Source: Brachypodium distachyon (Eukaryota > Streptophyta > Magnoliopsida > Poales > Poaceae). From it: DNA of 64,000 bases. The position numbers and the translations under genes are program-made. The notes under the pieces are model-generated. The model searched no databases. It was not told the DNA's origin and saw only the letters and a program-made list of their open reading frames with translations. The stretch lies in NCBI RefSeq assembly GCF_000005505.3, contig NC_016131.3, positions 27,457,001 to 27,521,000 of the forward strand. The letters are read 5' to 3'. Below are positions 42,401 to 52,770 of the stretch, one piece after another. Every line of letters starts with the position of its first letter. The first letter of the stretch is position 1.

Positions 42401-45400
42401 TCCGGCGTTGGCGGCATGTTGGGACTTGTTGAACCTGTACCACCTTGCGCAGGTGATGGAGTAGATGAGGTTTACAGCGGTCATGCCCGCAGTAAGCAGG
42501 GTCCACGTCCTGCGATAGTCAGTCCTGCCTGCTGACGCAGGTGGCCTGACAAACCATCGTCACCATGAGCCCGCTGGTGTAGCTGGCAATGGTGGAAGCA
42601 GGAAGAAGAGCATGCCAGTGACGCTGTGCATGTTCTTCGGGAACTGGTTGTAGCAGAACTCGACCTGTCCGATGGTGCTGAATGCCTCCGACAACCCCGT
42701 CGGCAGTTAAGGCACCAACCAGCACCATGGCATCATCGTCGGAGACGGACGAGGATGACGACCTTGGAACGTTCCTGCGGTTGAGACGAGCATGGTGGCG
42801 ACGGAGAGGGCAAGGCCGATGCCGATGCGCTGGAGTAGGGTTATACCGCTGCTGCGGTTGGTGAGGCAGTAGATGGACGAGACAAGGAGGCGGCCGTAGA
42901 GTGGGATTGAGAATGTTAGGGCGAGCATCTGGAAGAAGATGAAGGAGCCATGTGGGATCTGGAAGTCCGATGAGGTGATGAACCAACGGTTGGTCTGCGT
43001 CGCCGGGAGCCCGACGTAGTTTCCGAGCAGTGTAAGCACAATGACATAGACTATCCCTGACGACCACACCAGGATGATCCGCGTCAGGCACTTCACCTCT
43101 GCCACCTGCTGCATCGTGCATAGCCGCCATATTGGAAACACCGTCAAACACTTAAACCAATTTTTTTTTGGTTATTTGAAAAGCGATGTCTCAGAAGTCG
43201 TGGTTTGTGGGAAAATTAGACACGCATGTGGTTTTGTGATACCATTGCCACAAAATTTGTAGTTCTATGAAATTTATTCCTAATAGTTAGTGTATTATCT
43301 TGTTGATAAAAATGTCTACATCATCAACCAACAGCTCACTTGTTTATATATTGGGCATGTACAGGGCGTTTAGCCGGCAAAGCAGCTCGGATGACCGGTT
43401 GTTATTCAAGACTACAGGAGGCATCAAGCTCAAAAGGGTGGCCATAGGCAATAACAGCGGATCTCTATATTTTGTGAACTCAGTGATAATGACGGTATGC
43501 CTGTGGATGTTGCTGTCACGTGATATCATTCCAAATGGCATGCTGGGGTTCCAGGTTCCAGGTTCTCGTGTCCTTGTTTTAGTGGTGTCACTGGTGATAG
43601 TACGCATGTTGGGGTTTTACATATTTGTTGGATACATCAGCAGGAAGGAAAGCCACATACTGTTGCAACTTAGTCCCGTAGCTGCACTCCTACTAAGTGG
43701 GGTTGCAATGCACTATGCAGAATTAGATTACTGGCTTAACTGGATGGGTTACACACTTATTCCTCAATGGACCATGATCTATATTTTAACGAGGTTCGGA
43801 TCACCGGGTAATGCTTGTCCACTTCACAAAGAGATTAAAGTAGCGGCACAACTATTCCTTGTCATACTTTTCGTTGCAACAGTTTTGATACTATTACAAC
43901 AGTTTGGGATTATGAACTTCCTGGTACTGCTAGGTCCATTTGTGCTAGGCAACTTACAAATTCCACTGGCTCTGGCACGCATCATGCTCTCGTGTTGGTG
44001 GCTTTTCTATAACAAGATTGAAGTTCAAGACACCAAGAACAAAAACATCAAGCTGGCGGTGAAGGTCTTGTACATAATGGTGTTGTGCCAAGGGACACTA
44101 AATATGATGGCGTGCATACTGGAGTCATTTTCCTTCTTGCTTCGGAGATCACTGGCCCTTGCTTGTGGACTTGTAGATAATTTGGGGATGAAATCCGTCG
44201 ATCTCTATTATGAAAAAGCCTATGACACCTTCTTGCAAGAAAGTGTGTTTGATGTTTCAAAGATGGACCTTGTTACCTTTGCTCTGAACTCCCTGAACTC
44301 TGACGCCGTTTCATGGGGCAAGAAGCGCGCTGCCGTCCGAATCTTGGACTCTTTTCTGCAGCGGCTCAAGGCCTCCAGCTCCATCACAGATCTCCAAAAC
44401 AAAGAGCTTGTCTCACGAATCACTACCTCCAACAAGGCAGTGACCACGTTGATCAGCATGTTGGGCTGGACACTCCCGAAAGATGAAGATATCAGGCTAC
44501 TCGCCGCAAAGGTCGCCGCTCATCTTGCTCCATATCTACGGATCGTCAGTATCAGTGACACCATGCAGATGGTGTCTTCACTTCTTGAAGCCCAAGATCA
44601 ACCGGTGATACAAGACATTTCGTCCCAGGTAATGGACGGCAACGGAGGGGATACTGATCAGCAAAGCCATGGTTCAGGATCTCCAACAGTGAACGGTAAC
44701 AGTTCTTCACCGCGAGATATTGTGGGAGGGAACGCTGATCAGCAAAGCCATGGTTCAGGATCTCCAACAGTGAACAGTAACAGTTCTTTACCGCGAGACA
44801 CTGAGGGAGGGAATGCTGATCAGCAAAGCCATGGTTCAGGTTCTCCAACAGTGGAAGGTAACAGTTCTTTACCGCTGGACATTGAGGGAGGGGCACCAGC
44901 AATGCAAGCCTCCTCAAACCAGGCAGAACGCAACAGTCAAAGGTGCTCTCTTTTTTGCAAAATCTTCAATTTTCTGAAGGAAGGGATACGCAGATTCTTG
45001 CGGCACGTCGGGAGACTGCGATCCATCCCACATGAGGACAAGATAGATAAGGACTCGCTCCCTGCACTGGGAATGCAAATCCTTGAAGGGCTTGCTCATG
45101 ATCTCCACAACTGCGAAGAAATCAGCAGAGCAACAGAAATCCTCCTTCCAATGATCATAGGGTTCATAAGCTGCACTACTGGCTCAACAGAACAGCAACG
45201 ACTAAAGAATGCCACTTCTTCGTTGACATTAATTGCCAAGCTTGCGAGCGTCAAGGGAAAAATGGGCATAGCACTCCGGGAAGAGCTCTTTGAGAATCCT
45301 TTCCTACTTGGCAACCTCGCCGAGATCTTGGAGGGCAATTCATCGAGCAACCTAGAACAAAGGAAGCTGACGATGAATATCATTGCCGAGCTCGCCATGG

Positions 45401-46277
45401 AGAAGAAAACAAGGGAGAAGATTGGGAAAATCAAAGATATCATTGACAAGTTGGTACAAGAATTTATTGGGGAAGATGAATCCGAGAAACCACTGCGAGG
45501 AGATGCAGGGGAAGCACTTGCAATGCTGGCAATGGAGAGCCCTGACAACTGTTCTGCTATGTTGCACGAACCCAATCAGGAGCTTCTCAAGGATCTTGCG
45601 AACAAGCTTCAGCGTGGCGAGCACATATACCAAGCGGCGAGTCTGCTTCAGAGTCTGTGCGAAAACTCCAGGCAAGTGCTGCTCCTACAAGATCCAGGTG
45701 ACAGTCACCTGTTGTCAACCTTAACAGTGGTGAGTTTTCTGAACTTACAACTCCTTACGAATTCTTGGGAACAGATGTTTTGCATCTAATTTTTGCAATA
45801 ATTACTTTCTGGTGCATACAGTACTATCATTTCGTATTTCTTATCTCACATGTATTTGTGCGGCCGTATAATTATATACAGGTCTTGGGAAGAATTGTGG
45901 ATGCTGAGGGGAAGCAGATGGAGGCCCTAATCGGCCTGGCTTCACAGATATGCAGTGCCTGTCCAGCTGAACGCGTCGCCCGTGTTCTCGACTTGTATCG
46001 AGATGGTGAGACATTAGTCAGGAAACTGGTGCGTGAACTCGACGCTCGCAAGAAGCCGAGTCCTGATGAGTCTCCAAATACGAGAAGGCTGCTGTTCGGG
46101 CTCACAGTATCCATCCTGAAACTCTGCCCTCCCTACGCAGTCATCTTCAGGGGTGGCAGAATGATGGAAACGCTGTCTGGCGTGGAGAAGTACATGGTGT
46201 TCTTCGGCAGCTCCGGGGTGGTTTCAGAAGGGCTGCCGGCTCTGGTGGCCAGAGCAAAAGAGCTGATCGGAGGCTGA
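39402..46277 (+). CDS. Grass multi-pass membrane protein with ARM-like C-terminal domain, BLE2-like (3 exons, 981 aa)
   Basis: Exons 39402-39586, 43365-45729, 45882-46277. The first junction (TTTCAG|GTACCC, TGTACAG|GGCG) joins ESF to RAFSRQ in frame, and the second joins LTV to VLGRIVD. Exon 1 has a family-typical helix (LGTLAFIWATVVVLGGF). Exon 2 starts with LLFKTTGGIKLKR, then six or seven hydrophobic helices up to residue about 330, then a long soluble region of ARM-like helices (SITDLQNKELVSRI, AAKVAAHLAPYLRI, TLIAKLASVKGKMG, IIAELAMEKKTREKI, AGEALAMLAMESPDN). Three in-frame 27-residue repeats sit between them. The architecture matches the grass family I remember as BLE2 (brassinolide-enhanced 2); that name is from memory, and the biochemical function is unknown. 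Start: one of two adjacent ATGs (39402, 39405). Intron 1 (3.8 kb) is full of insertions. The frame is open. Confidence 0.82.
39670..42108. mobile_element. Large non-autonomous Harbinger-type element in BLE2-like intron 1, TSD TTA
   Basis: The left end reads GAGCATTTTGAATGGGCTAC, and the reverse complement of the right end GAGCATATCCAATGGGCTAC. TTA flanks both sides (39667-39669, 42109-42111). The ends continue to match weakly inward (CCGGACA/TGTCC-type motifs). No transposase is encoded. The interior holds a SINE-like sequence (39925-40075) and a GC-rich core near 40300-40730. 40136-40860 may be a further nested insertion with short inverted ends. Confidence 0.7.
39925..40075 (+). mobile_element. 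tRNA-derived SINE-like sequence
   Basis: An RNA polymerase III A box TAGCTCAGTGG (39941-39951) and B box GTTCAATTCC (39986-39995) at tRNA spacing, embedded in GAGCAGCTAGCTCAGTGGTT, typical of grass Au-like SINEs. The body no longer folds as a tRNA. The right end is uncertain. Confidence 0.6.
42340..43150 (-). pseudogene. NPF (NRT1/PTR) transporter fragment in BLE2-like intron 1
   Basis: Minus-strand sequence encodes parts of a nitrate/peptide transporter: FPIWRLCTMQQVAEVKCL, ILVWSSGIVYVIVLT, FFQMLALTFSIPLYGR and ITLLQRIGIGLALSVATML, then in another frame FCYNQFPKNMHSVTGMLFF. These correspond to the central to C-terminal helices in family order. Frameshifts near 42700 and 42540 and the missing N-terminal half show that it is dead. 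It lies antisense to the host intron, outside the Harbinger-type element. Confidence 0.82.
44645..44890 (+). repeat. Three in-frame 81 bp repeats in the BLE2-like exon 2
   Basis: GATCAGCAAAGCCATGGTTC occurs at 44656, 44737 and 44818, exactly 81 bp apart. Each unit encodes DQQSHGSGSPTV followed by a Ser/Asn-rich stretch and PRD or PLD. The region is hydrophilic, likely a disordered linker between the membrane and ARM-like parts. Confidence 0.92.
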
Positions 46278-47924
46278 TGTGGTACTCGTTCAGCATGGCC
46301 GCTAGGCATGAATGAGTGGCCATCCTGTTCGTTGCTGGGTCCGAATCCATCCACTGATACATGAAGGGCGTGCTGCCATGCGCTGCAGCCTGCAGGTAAC
46401 CACGAAGCATTTTACTCTAGCTTCTGTCTGTGTGTAACACGCATATTTCTGCTTTGCTTGAAGTGAAGACGTCATGTTGTGATGTTTTCTGATTCCTATC
46501 GATGCTTTTGTTGTAATTCATGTAGTCGAGGCTAACTTGATTTGTTCAGACATTTCGTTCTACTCTTTGTGCAGAACATGGTTATCTGGATTTGTGCACC
46601 TGAGAGCACACCTTGTGTGCACGCTTTTGTTGTTGTTGTTGTTGTTGAGTAATCCACTGTCTGCAATATGTGAATCCGTCCATTCGGGTGCCACTCCAGT
46701 CTTTGGTGGTCGAACTGAAACTTTCAGGAATGACCGTCTTCGTACATGATCATGTGCAATCTCAAGTTGAGGTGTGGCAAAGCGTGGCACTGAATCAATG
46801 AATCAAACTTGAAAGTACTACTACTTGATCTTGGCAAATACTGCGAGTTGAGTAGGTTATCATCTAATCCCAGTCCACGTGTTATCGCAATGACGGTTAA
46901 AAGCTCTCCTCTTTGGTTTCTCGAAAGTCGAAACCATCCTAGTATGTACCACTGCCAAATCCATTGACCGAATCCGGTCCGTTGTCGAATCTTGATCTCT
47001 GCGCAGCCCAGATGGAGACAATACGAGGCAGAGGGGAGGAGAGGGGTCCGGGCAAGGTGGTGCGGTGGTGGTCTCGCACTTGCCAATTCGCCCGCTTGTC
47101 GACTCTGCTCTGCTGCCAGAACACACATGGATGCGCAGGCGTAGATAGCTCCAGTTGCCCACTGGCGCCGGCCGGCCGGCTATGGCCAGATGCAGCATGA
47201 TGATGGATTGGAGCCAAGCCAGGGCGGTGATTGAGAGAGACTGATGGCAGCAGTCAGGACTGCACGCAGGCACCCGCTGGAGGGCTGTCCCCCGAGGGTT
47301 TGGCAACGGGATGCGTGTCTCCCGTCCAAGTGACAGTGAACGCCGGCCACGTGAACCACATACGGTCCCGGCCCAACGTCGACCCTGAACCGAAGAGACT
47401 GTGCAGTGTGTGTGTGACGGCCATGGTGAAAATACTACTCCTACTTCATCTTGGCAACGATGCCCGGCCGGCCGGCCGTCCTGCTGACAATGCGGGCCCT
47501 GCCGGGATCTGGATGGACTGCGAGCATGGGACCCGCCGGCGTACGGACGATAAGGGGTCACGTGCTGGCCACGTACAGGGGCTGCCGCCGACTGCCCGAC
47601 TGTTGTTGCCTTCTTCTCTTGTCGGTCTCGGTCCAGCAACGCCTCGACTCCTCTTCTTCCACTTCGCTGCGCTGCGCTGAGCTTGTGTCAAAAGCTTTCT
47701 TCTTCTTATCTCAGAGACTGGAGACCAACAATCTTCTTCTTGTGACACCGACAACAACCATCTGCGCGCGCGGCCGGAAGGGTCGGCATTCGCGTTCTCC
47801 GTTAAAATCAACGCCGGTGCTGGCGTGCTGCTCCGGCAAGTGACTCGCGCAGAAGAAGAGAGAATCCGGATACGCGAACCTTCGAATGACCACGTAATTT
47901 CAACCTCGGTAAAAGCGTGTTCAC
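46278..47924. other. Gene-free interval after the BLE2-like gene
   Basis: The first part is presumably the 3' UTR. The remainder has no recognisable gene; 46.9-47.85 kb is locally GC-rich (GGCCGGCCGG cores) without coding signal. Confidence 0.4.
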
Positions 47925-48789
47925 CTCGTCACGGTCTGCTAAGATACCTTTGAAGATTAAAATCTGGCTGTGACTTATCTGGCATAACGCGATTGTTACA
48001 AAAGATAATATGAGTCGTAGAAACTGGCATGGGGTTATTACTTGTCGCTTTTTCTCTGAACATGAGACTATAAATCACTTATTTTTTTCACTGTGTTGCA
48101 GCTCGCTATACCTGTAGCATTGTAGGGTTAGCTTTGGGAGTGAATAGCCGTCCCACTTGTTTCTCACCGTACTTTCGGTGGATTGATTCTTACACTAATC
48201 TGAATAGGAATCTCCAAGTAGTTGGTCTTGTGCTGCGATTTGTTGGGCTATTTGAAAATTACGCAATCGTGCTTGCTTTGAACATAAATTGATCTGGTCG
48301 CCTGCTGAAATAATTTGTTATGCTTGCGCCTTCATGAAATATTGGGCAGGGCTCCAGCTGGGTGGCGATGGGAAGATGCTGCGACACGGAGCCGGAGGTC
48401 TTCAGGAGGAAGCGCTGCGACACCACCCCATGCAGGCGAGGATGGATGTGCCCAGGCTATTGGACAAGACGAATGCTGATGTCAACTAAGAAGCCAGGTG
48501 TTCTGCGGAGAGGACGAAGCCCTGTTGCAGGATGTGTGAGGCAAAAATGGTTGCTGCCAGTTATTCTAAAACTCAAGCCGTGGGATGTTCACTGAAGTCG
48601 TCTGTTATCGTTCCTTTTCAGTTGTTGCTTTAATTTGTAGCTTGACCTGGCGTGTGTTCTTGAGATTGCGGTCGGCAACAAGTATGTGCGAACTATGTGT
48701 GTTTTGTTTGTGAACCTGGGTTGTTCCGTTATTCTTAATAATGGAACCCGATCAATAGATCGTATGGAAAAAAAAACTCGTCACGGTCT
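47925..48789 (+). mobile_element. 5'-truncated LINE with 13 bp target duplication
   Basis: CTCGTCACGGTCT is present at 47925-47937 and again at 48777-48789. Between them lies the 3' end of an L1-type ORF2 encoding the zinc-knuckle reverse-transcriptase-associated domain (WHNAIVTKDNMSRRNW, FCSEHETINHLFF), then KLIWSPAEIICYACAFMKYW. A short 3' UTR follows, and an A9 tail at 48768-48776 lies directly before the second repeat. The frame is broken in places. This is the signature of target-primed reverse transcription. Confidence 0.88.
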
Positions 48790-51700
48790 CGGTAGTGCTA
48801 CTGCTTATAGCAAAATCACGTATTTTCGAGCAAAACTATTACTCCCTCCGTCCAAAAAAGAATGTCTCAACTTTGACTAAATTCAAAAAAATTCAAATTG
48901 AATACATCTATACACTAAGTTATGTCTAGATATATTCAAATTTTGGCAAACTTGAGATATCCTTTGTTGGACGGAGGGAGTATAAGGATTGCCCACCTAA
49001 GAAAATTCCATAGACGATTGAAAATATTTAAAATTCAAAACTTTAACCTTTGGATCAAAAAAAGGCGTGCTTGTTTTCAGAATATTTTCACCAGCTTTGG
49101 TAGCATGGCATACATGCCATCAGCCGCCTTATTACAAGGAGCTCGACCGGGCCACCCTGCGCCTGCGGGGTTCGGGAGCTCCGACGTAGCGTAACAGTGC
49201 ATCAGGCCTGGCCGGCAAGGGTCTTTGGCCCAACTCTCTGTTTTTACATCACCACGCACACTCGTTTCTAAAACACGTGATCTTGTTAAAAATGACAGGT
49301 ATAGTCACGCTTGGACGTACAAATTAAAGCATGATGGCGATTGTCATACATAGAGCGGGCATATCTATCTACCAAGGCCAAGCCCCGTAGTACTCTCAAG
49401 GGTAAGCATATAAAGGCAATAGTCGCCAAAATGCACATGGACCCCGGCCCTCTATCCATTCCCCAGGTAATTGACTAGGCCACGACAAAGGCACACCAAT
49501 GCAATGCATGCATGCTGCATGTTGTAGGGCCTGCCCTCTTTGAATTCGTTTGGACAATCTCCCTTCTCAAATTCAACTCAATGCATTCCAGGTTACCGAT
49601 CTCATCCATCTATCTATTGTTGTGATGTTGACGTTGCGAGGTCCAAATGCTTTCTTGAAACAAAGTGGGAAAATATATCTCAGCAACATCCATCCATCGA
49701 TCCTATCGAATTACCTCGATCGGTAACGAATGTGCTCGCGGATCACGTCCAAGTACGTACGATCCCATGTGTTGTGCACGGTCCAAGGGATGGATGGATG
49801 GATCATTCTTGGTCTTCAATTAACCACCTCATGTAGTCAAGCAATGCAATTCAGCAAGCCAGGTGGGAGAGGTACATTACTCCAATAAGCCCTATATATC
49901 ATCCTTGCCTAGCATGCATGAAAAAGCTCATGTGAGCTCCGACCCTCACATCACATGGCACAACAATAATTCGACCAATTCTGTTCTTCCCACGTATGGA
50001 TCGATGGAATTGAATTCACATGGGCGTTTTTCTCTTTTTTGACTCGAAATCTGGATGAGGTTAAAGGGCTACATAGCCAAGTACGTGCCCCATCACGTGT
50101 ATGTAAGCCCGAAATGGTGACCCCTATAGCGGCCCTAGCCAGGCCTTGCCACGAAACGGGGCTCCAGGACAAGGGGCGCCATAAAACATCACCCCCCCGG
50201 TCACATGCTTTTCAGACTATCAGTATATATGCATGCAGTTGCTATACCTAGCTAGGTCGCACTTATTGGCCATCGTCCGTCCATCCGTCGATACATCACA
50301 TGCGTCGATCGTACTAGGACTACTCGATGGATCAATGTATGGATGGATCCGTCTGGCTTGTGGATCGAGACCATCAATCGGCCCAGGTGCCTGCTTTGCT
50401 TGGTGGATCTCATGCATGCAATGCACTATACGCTGTGCTCTAGTAGCTAGTACTGCATGCATGCGTGCATGCAGTGCGAAAACGTGCATGCGTGGCGTGT
50501 CACCGGTTGTTGGATTTGGACGGGGTACAGATTAATCATTGTGGGGATTACTGATATCCAGTCCAACAGCGTCGTACGTACGTTAGGTCGTCGTCCATCA
50601 GGTGTGTCTTCGATGCCGTTGCAATGTGTGGCATGCCCTGCTAGCGTGTCGTTCGGTTCCTTCGGCTCCCCAGGACAATTTAATCATGCATGCATTGGCG
50701 CCGTTGGAGCAGCTAGCAAAGGTACTCTCGTCTTCGACAAGGGCCTCCTCCGTTTCTCGCGCACAGTGCCCATGCATCGACTCGAATTCCCGTCGAATTC
50801 ACTTCTTCGATTCCTTCCTTCTCGATCGTCCATATGCATATGAGTTCCCCGCCTCTCCAAGCAACGGGAACGTCCATTGTCGCTAGCTTGCATGCAGCTG
50901 CTTACGTATATAAACAGGCAGCGTTCGGTACATGAAATCCTGAGATCGATGATTGACCCAAACTAAATTGAAATCTTCTTTGTGTTGGCGAACCACGTTT
51001 CTCTGTAAAAACGTAAGGAGTACATTTTTCCTTTCTGCTTCCGTGGATCGAGGAATGGCCGAACCGAATGGGCACACAGCTGTAAAAACGTAGTGGCATT
51101 GGTACTGTGGCACGTACGGGGCAAAGCTAGAGCTAGCTAGCCTAGCTAGTGCACTACCCTAGGTTAGGCTAGGCTAGGCTAGAGGCGCCGCTACAGTCCA
51201 AGCAACCAGGAAAATGCAAAAAAGACGTCCAAAATTTTGTGGGACGGCCACATAAAAACAAGAGAGCTGAAAAAAGCAGTCAGCAGCAACCGTAAAGGCA
51301 GTGACGCCAGTACACTCCACTCTCCTCCTAGCTACCACCCGCCCTCTCGACACCAAACCCGGCAGCATTTTGGCAAATCGATCTAGTATTACTCTTCTCG
51401 CTGATCCATCCTAAACGTCAGTAAAACTCAGCTAGAGAGGGAATTTACCTGAAACGACAGTGCTGTAGCGGCAGGGAGATGGCTTAATCGTTTTGCGTGG
51501 GCAGGCGGAAGAATCACATATTCACATGCCGAATTACCCGATTAGTGCCCCGGATTTAATTCCAGATCGAGGCAAGTCTTGTCCGCTATACCAGGTTGGG
51601 CAGGGGATTTGTTTTGAGAGAAAAAAAGAGAGTGGATATGGCTATTCTCGTTGAATCAGGCTTTGCGTGCAGTTGCTAGCTACTTGCTGTCCGAGAGACG

Positions 51701-52579
51701 AGCACCATCAACTCAATTGCCAAAATACAGCAAGTTTTTTTTTTTCCTTTTCAAACATAACTGGAGCGAATCTGTCCCCGAGAAACCTGAACTGTATGAA
51801 TAAGCTTACTAGCTTCTGCTGTTGCCGTTTTTTTTTCCTCTCTTGGTACAAAAAAATTGTCCTACATCTGGATGTCACTCAAAAAACAACTATAACTGAA
51901 AACAGCAGCAACCAAAACGGCGAAGAAAATGCACTATCCCATCCCATCCCTAGTTAATCACCTGTGCAAATTAGCAGCAAAATTGTTCCCCGCTCGGATG
52001 TGTCACTCAAAAAGAATCAAACTGTGAACTGAAAACAGCACGAGCGGTGTAGAAACCGCATCCCTAGCCAACAACAATTCAGTCTAGCAGAATTCTTTCT
52101 TTAATCAGTCGAGCGTGGTACTAGCAGAATTCTCCAATTAATTTCAGCCCCGACGCGGCGCATGTATGATCCGATCTGACATGGACCTCTTGTTACCATC
52201 CCAGTCCCCAAATGGTGATCGAGTGGAGTAGTACTGGAGTACTAGTAGTAATAATCTGTCAGAGCTCAGATCAAATGGTAATCTAATCCTAAATCCCAGG
52301 AAGCAAACACAATTTTGCATCCACGACCCTCGCAGTCCGGCAAAACTCACAACCCAACCCAGTTTCTGTGGGCCGCGCGTTGTTAGTGTTACCCGGTAAA
52401 ATCTGCGAGAAGCCCCCGGATGGGTGGGGGATTCGCAGGGCCGGTCCCCGACACTTGGACCGTGATCCCCAGGTGTTCCTTCCTTTGACCACCCAACCCC
52501 CATGTCATGTGTCCCCCCCCTTCCCTTCCCTTGACGCCCATCATCCGCTTTAGCTTAGCCTTCTCCTTCACTCTCTCTC
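48790..52579. other. Gene-free interval upstream of the PLATZ gene
   Basis: Contains the Stowaway at 48842-48980, many CATGCATG repeats and short CTAG-type repeats (51124-51182). Only small ORFs without family motifs. The region from about 51.5 kb probably holds PLATZ regulatory DNA. Confidence 0.45.
48842..48980. mobile_element. Stowaway MITE
   Basis: CTCCCTCCGTCCAAAAAAGA ... TTGTTGGACGGAGGGAG with TA at 48840-48841 and 48981-48982. About 139 bp, a different subfamily from the 13-14 kb copies. Confidence 0.85.
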
Positions 52580-52587
52580 TATATAGA
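52572..52587 (+). promoter_or_regulatory. PLATZ promoter: CT-rich tract and TATA box
   Basis: CTCTCTCTATATAG, with TATATAG at 52580-52586, about 185 bp upstream of ATG 52771. The position fits a TATA box preceding a 5' UTR of roughly 150 bp. Confidence 0.6.
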
Positions 52588-52770
52588 CGCCATAGACTGC
52601 TCACTCCACTAAACATCATCCTCTACAAATTAAGCCACCAATATAGCTTGCGTACATACATACAAGCGCACATACGCTTTGGCGAGAGAGAAAGATCGAG
52701 AATTGTAGCTCGAGAGATCGAGAATTGGCCGGCGAGAAGGGATCCATCATCAGGGAGATCGAATTGAAGG

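Noticed and set aside
46860..47639. Minus-strand ORF of 259 codons
   Set aside because: First codon is not supported, Arg/Ser/Pro-rich sequence without homology signs, and equally long ORFs overlap it on the other strand; typical of GC-rich intergenic DNA.
50220..50890. ORFs of 89-128 codons in the CATGCATG-rich stretch
   Set aside because: Translations are Met/His/Ala/Cys-rich products of the repeat, without motifs, and overlap on both strands.
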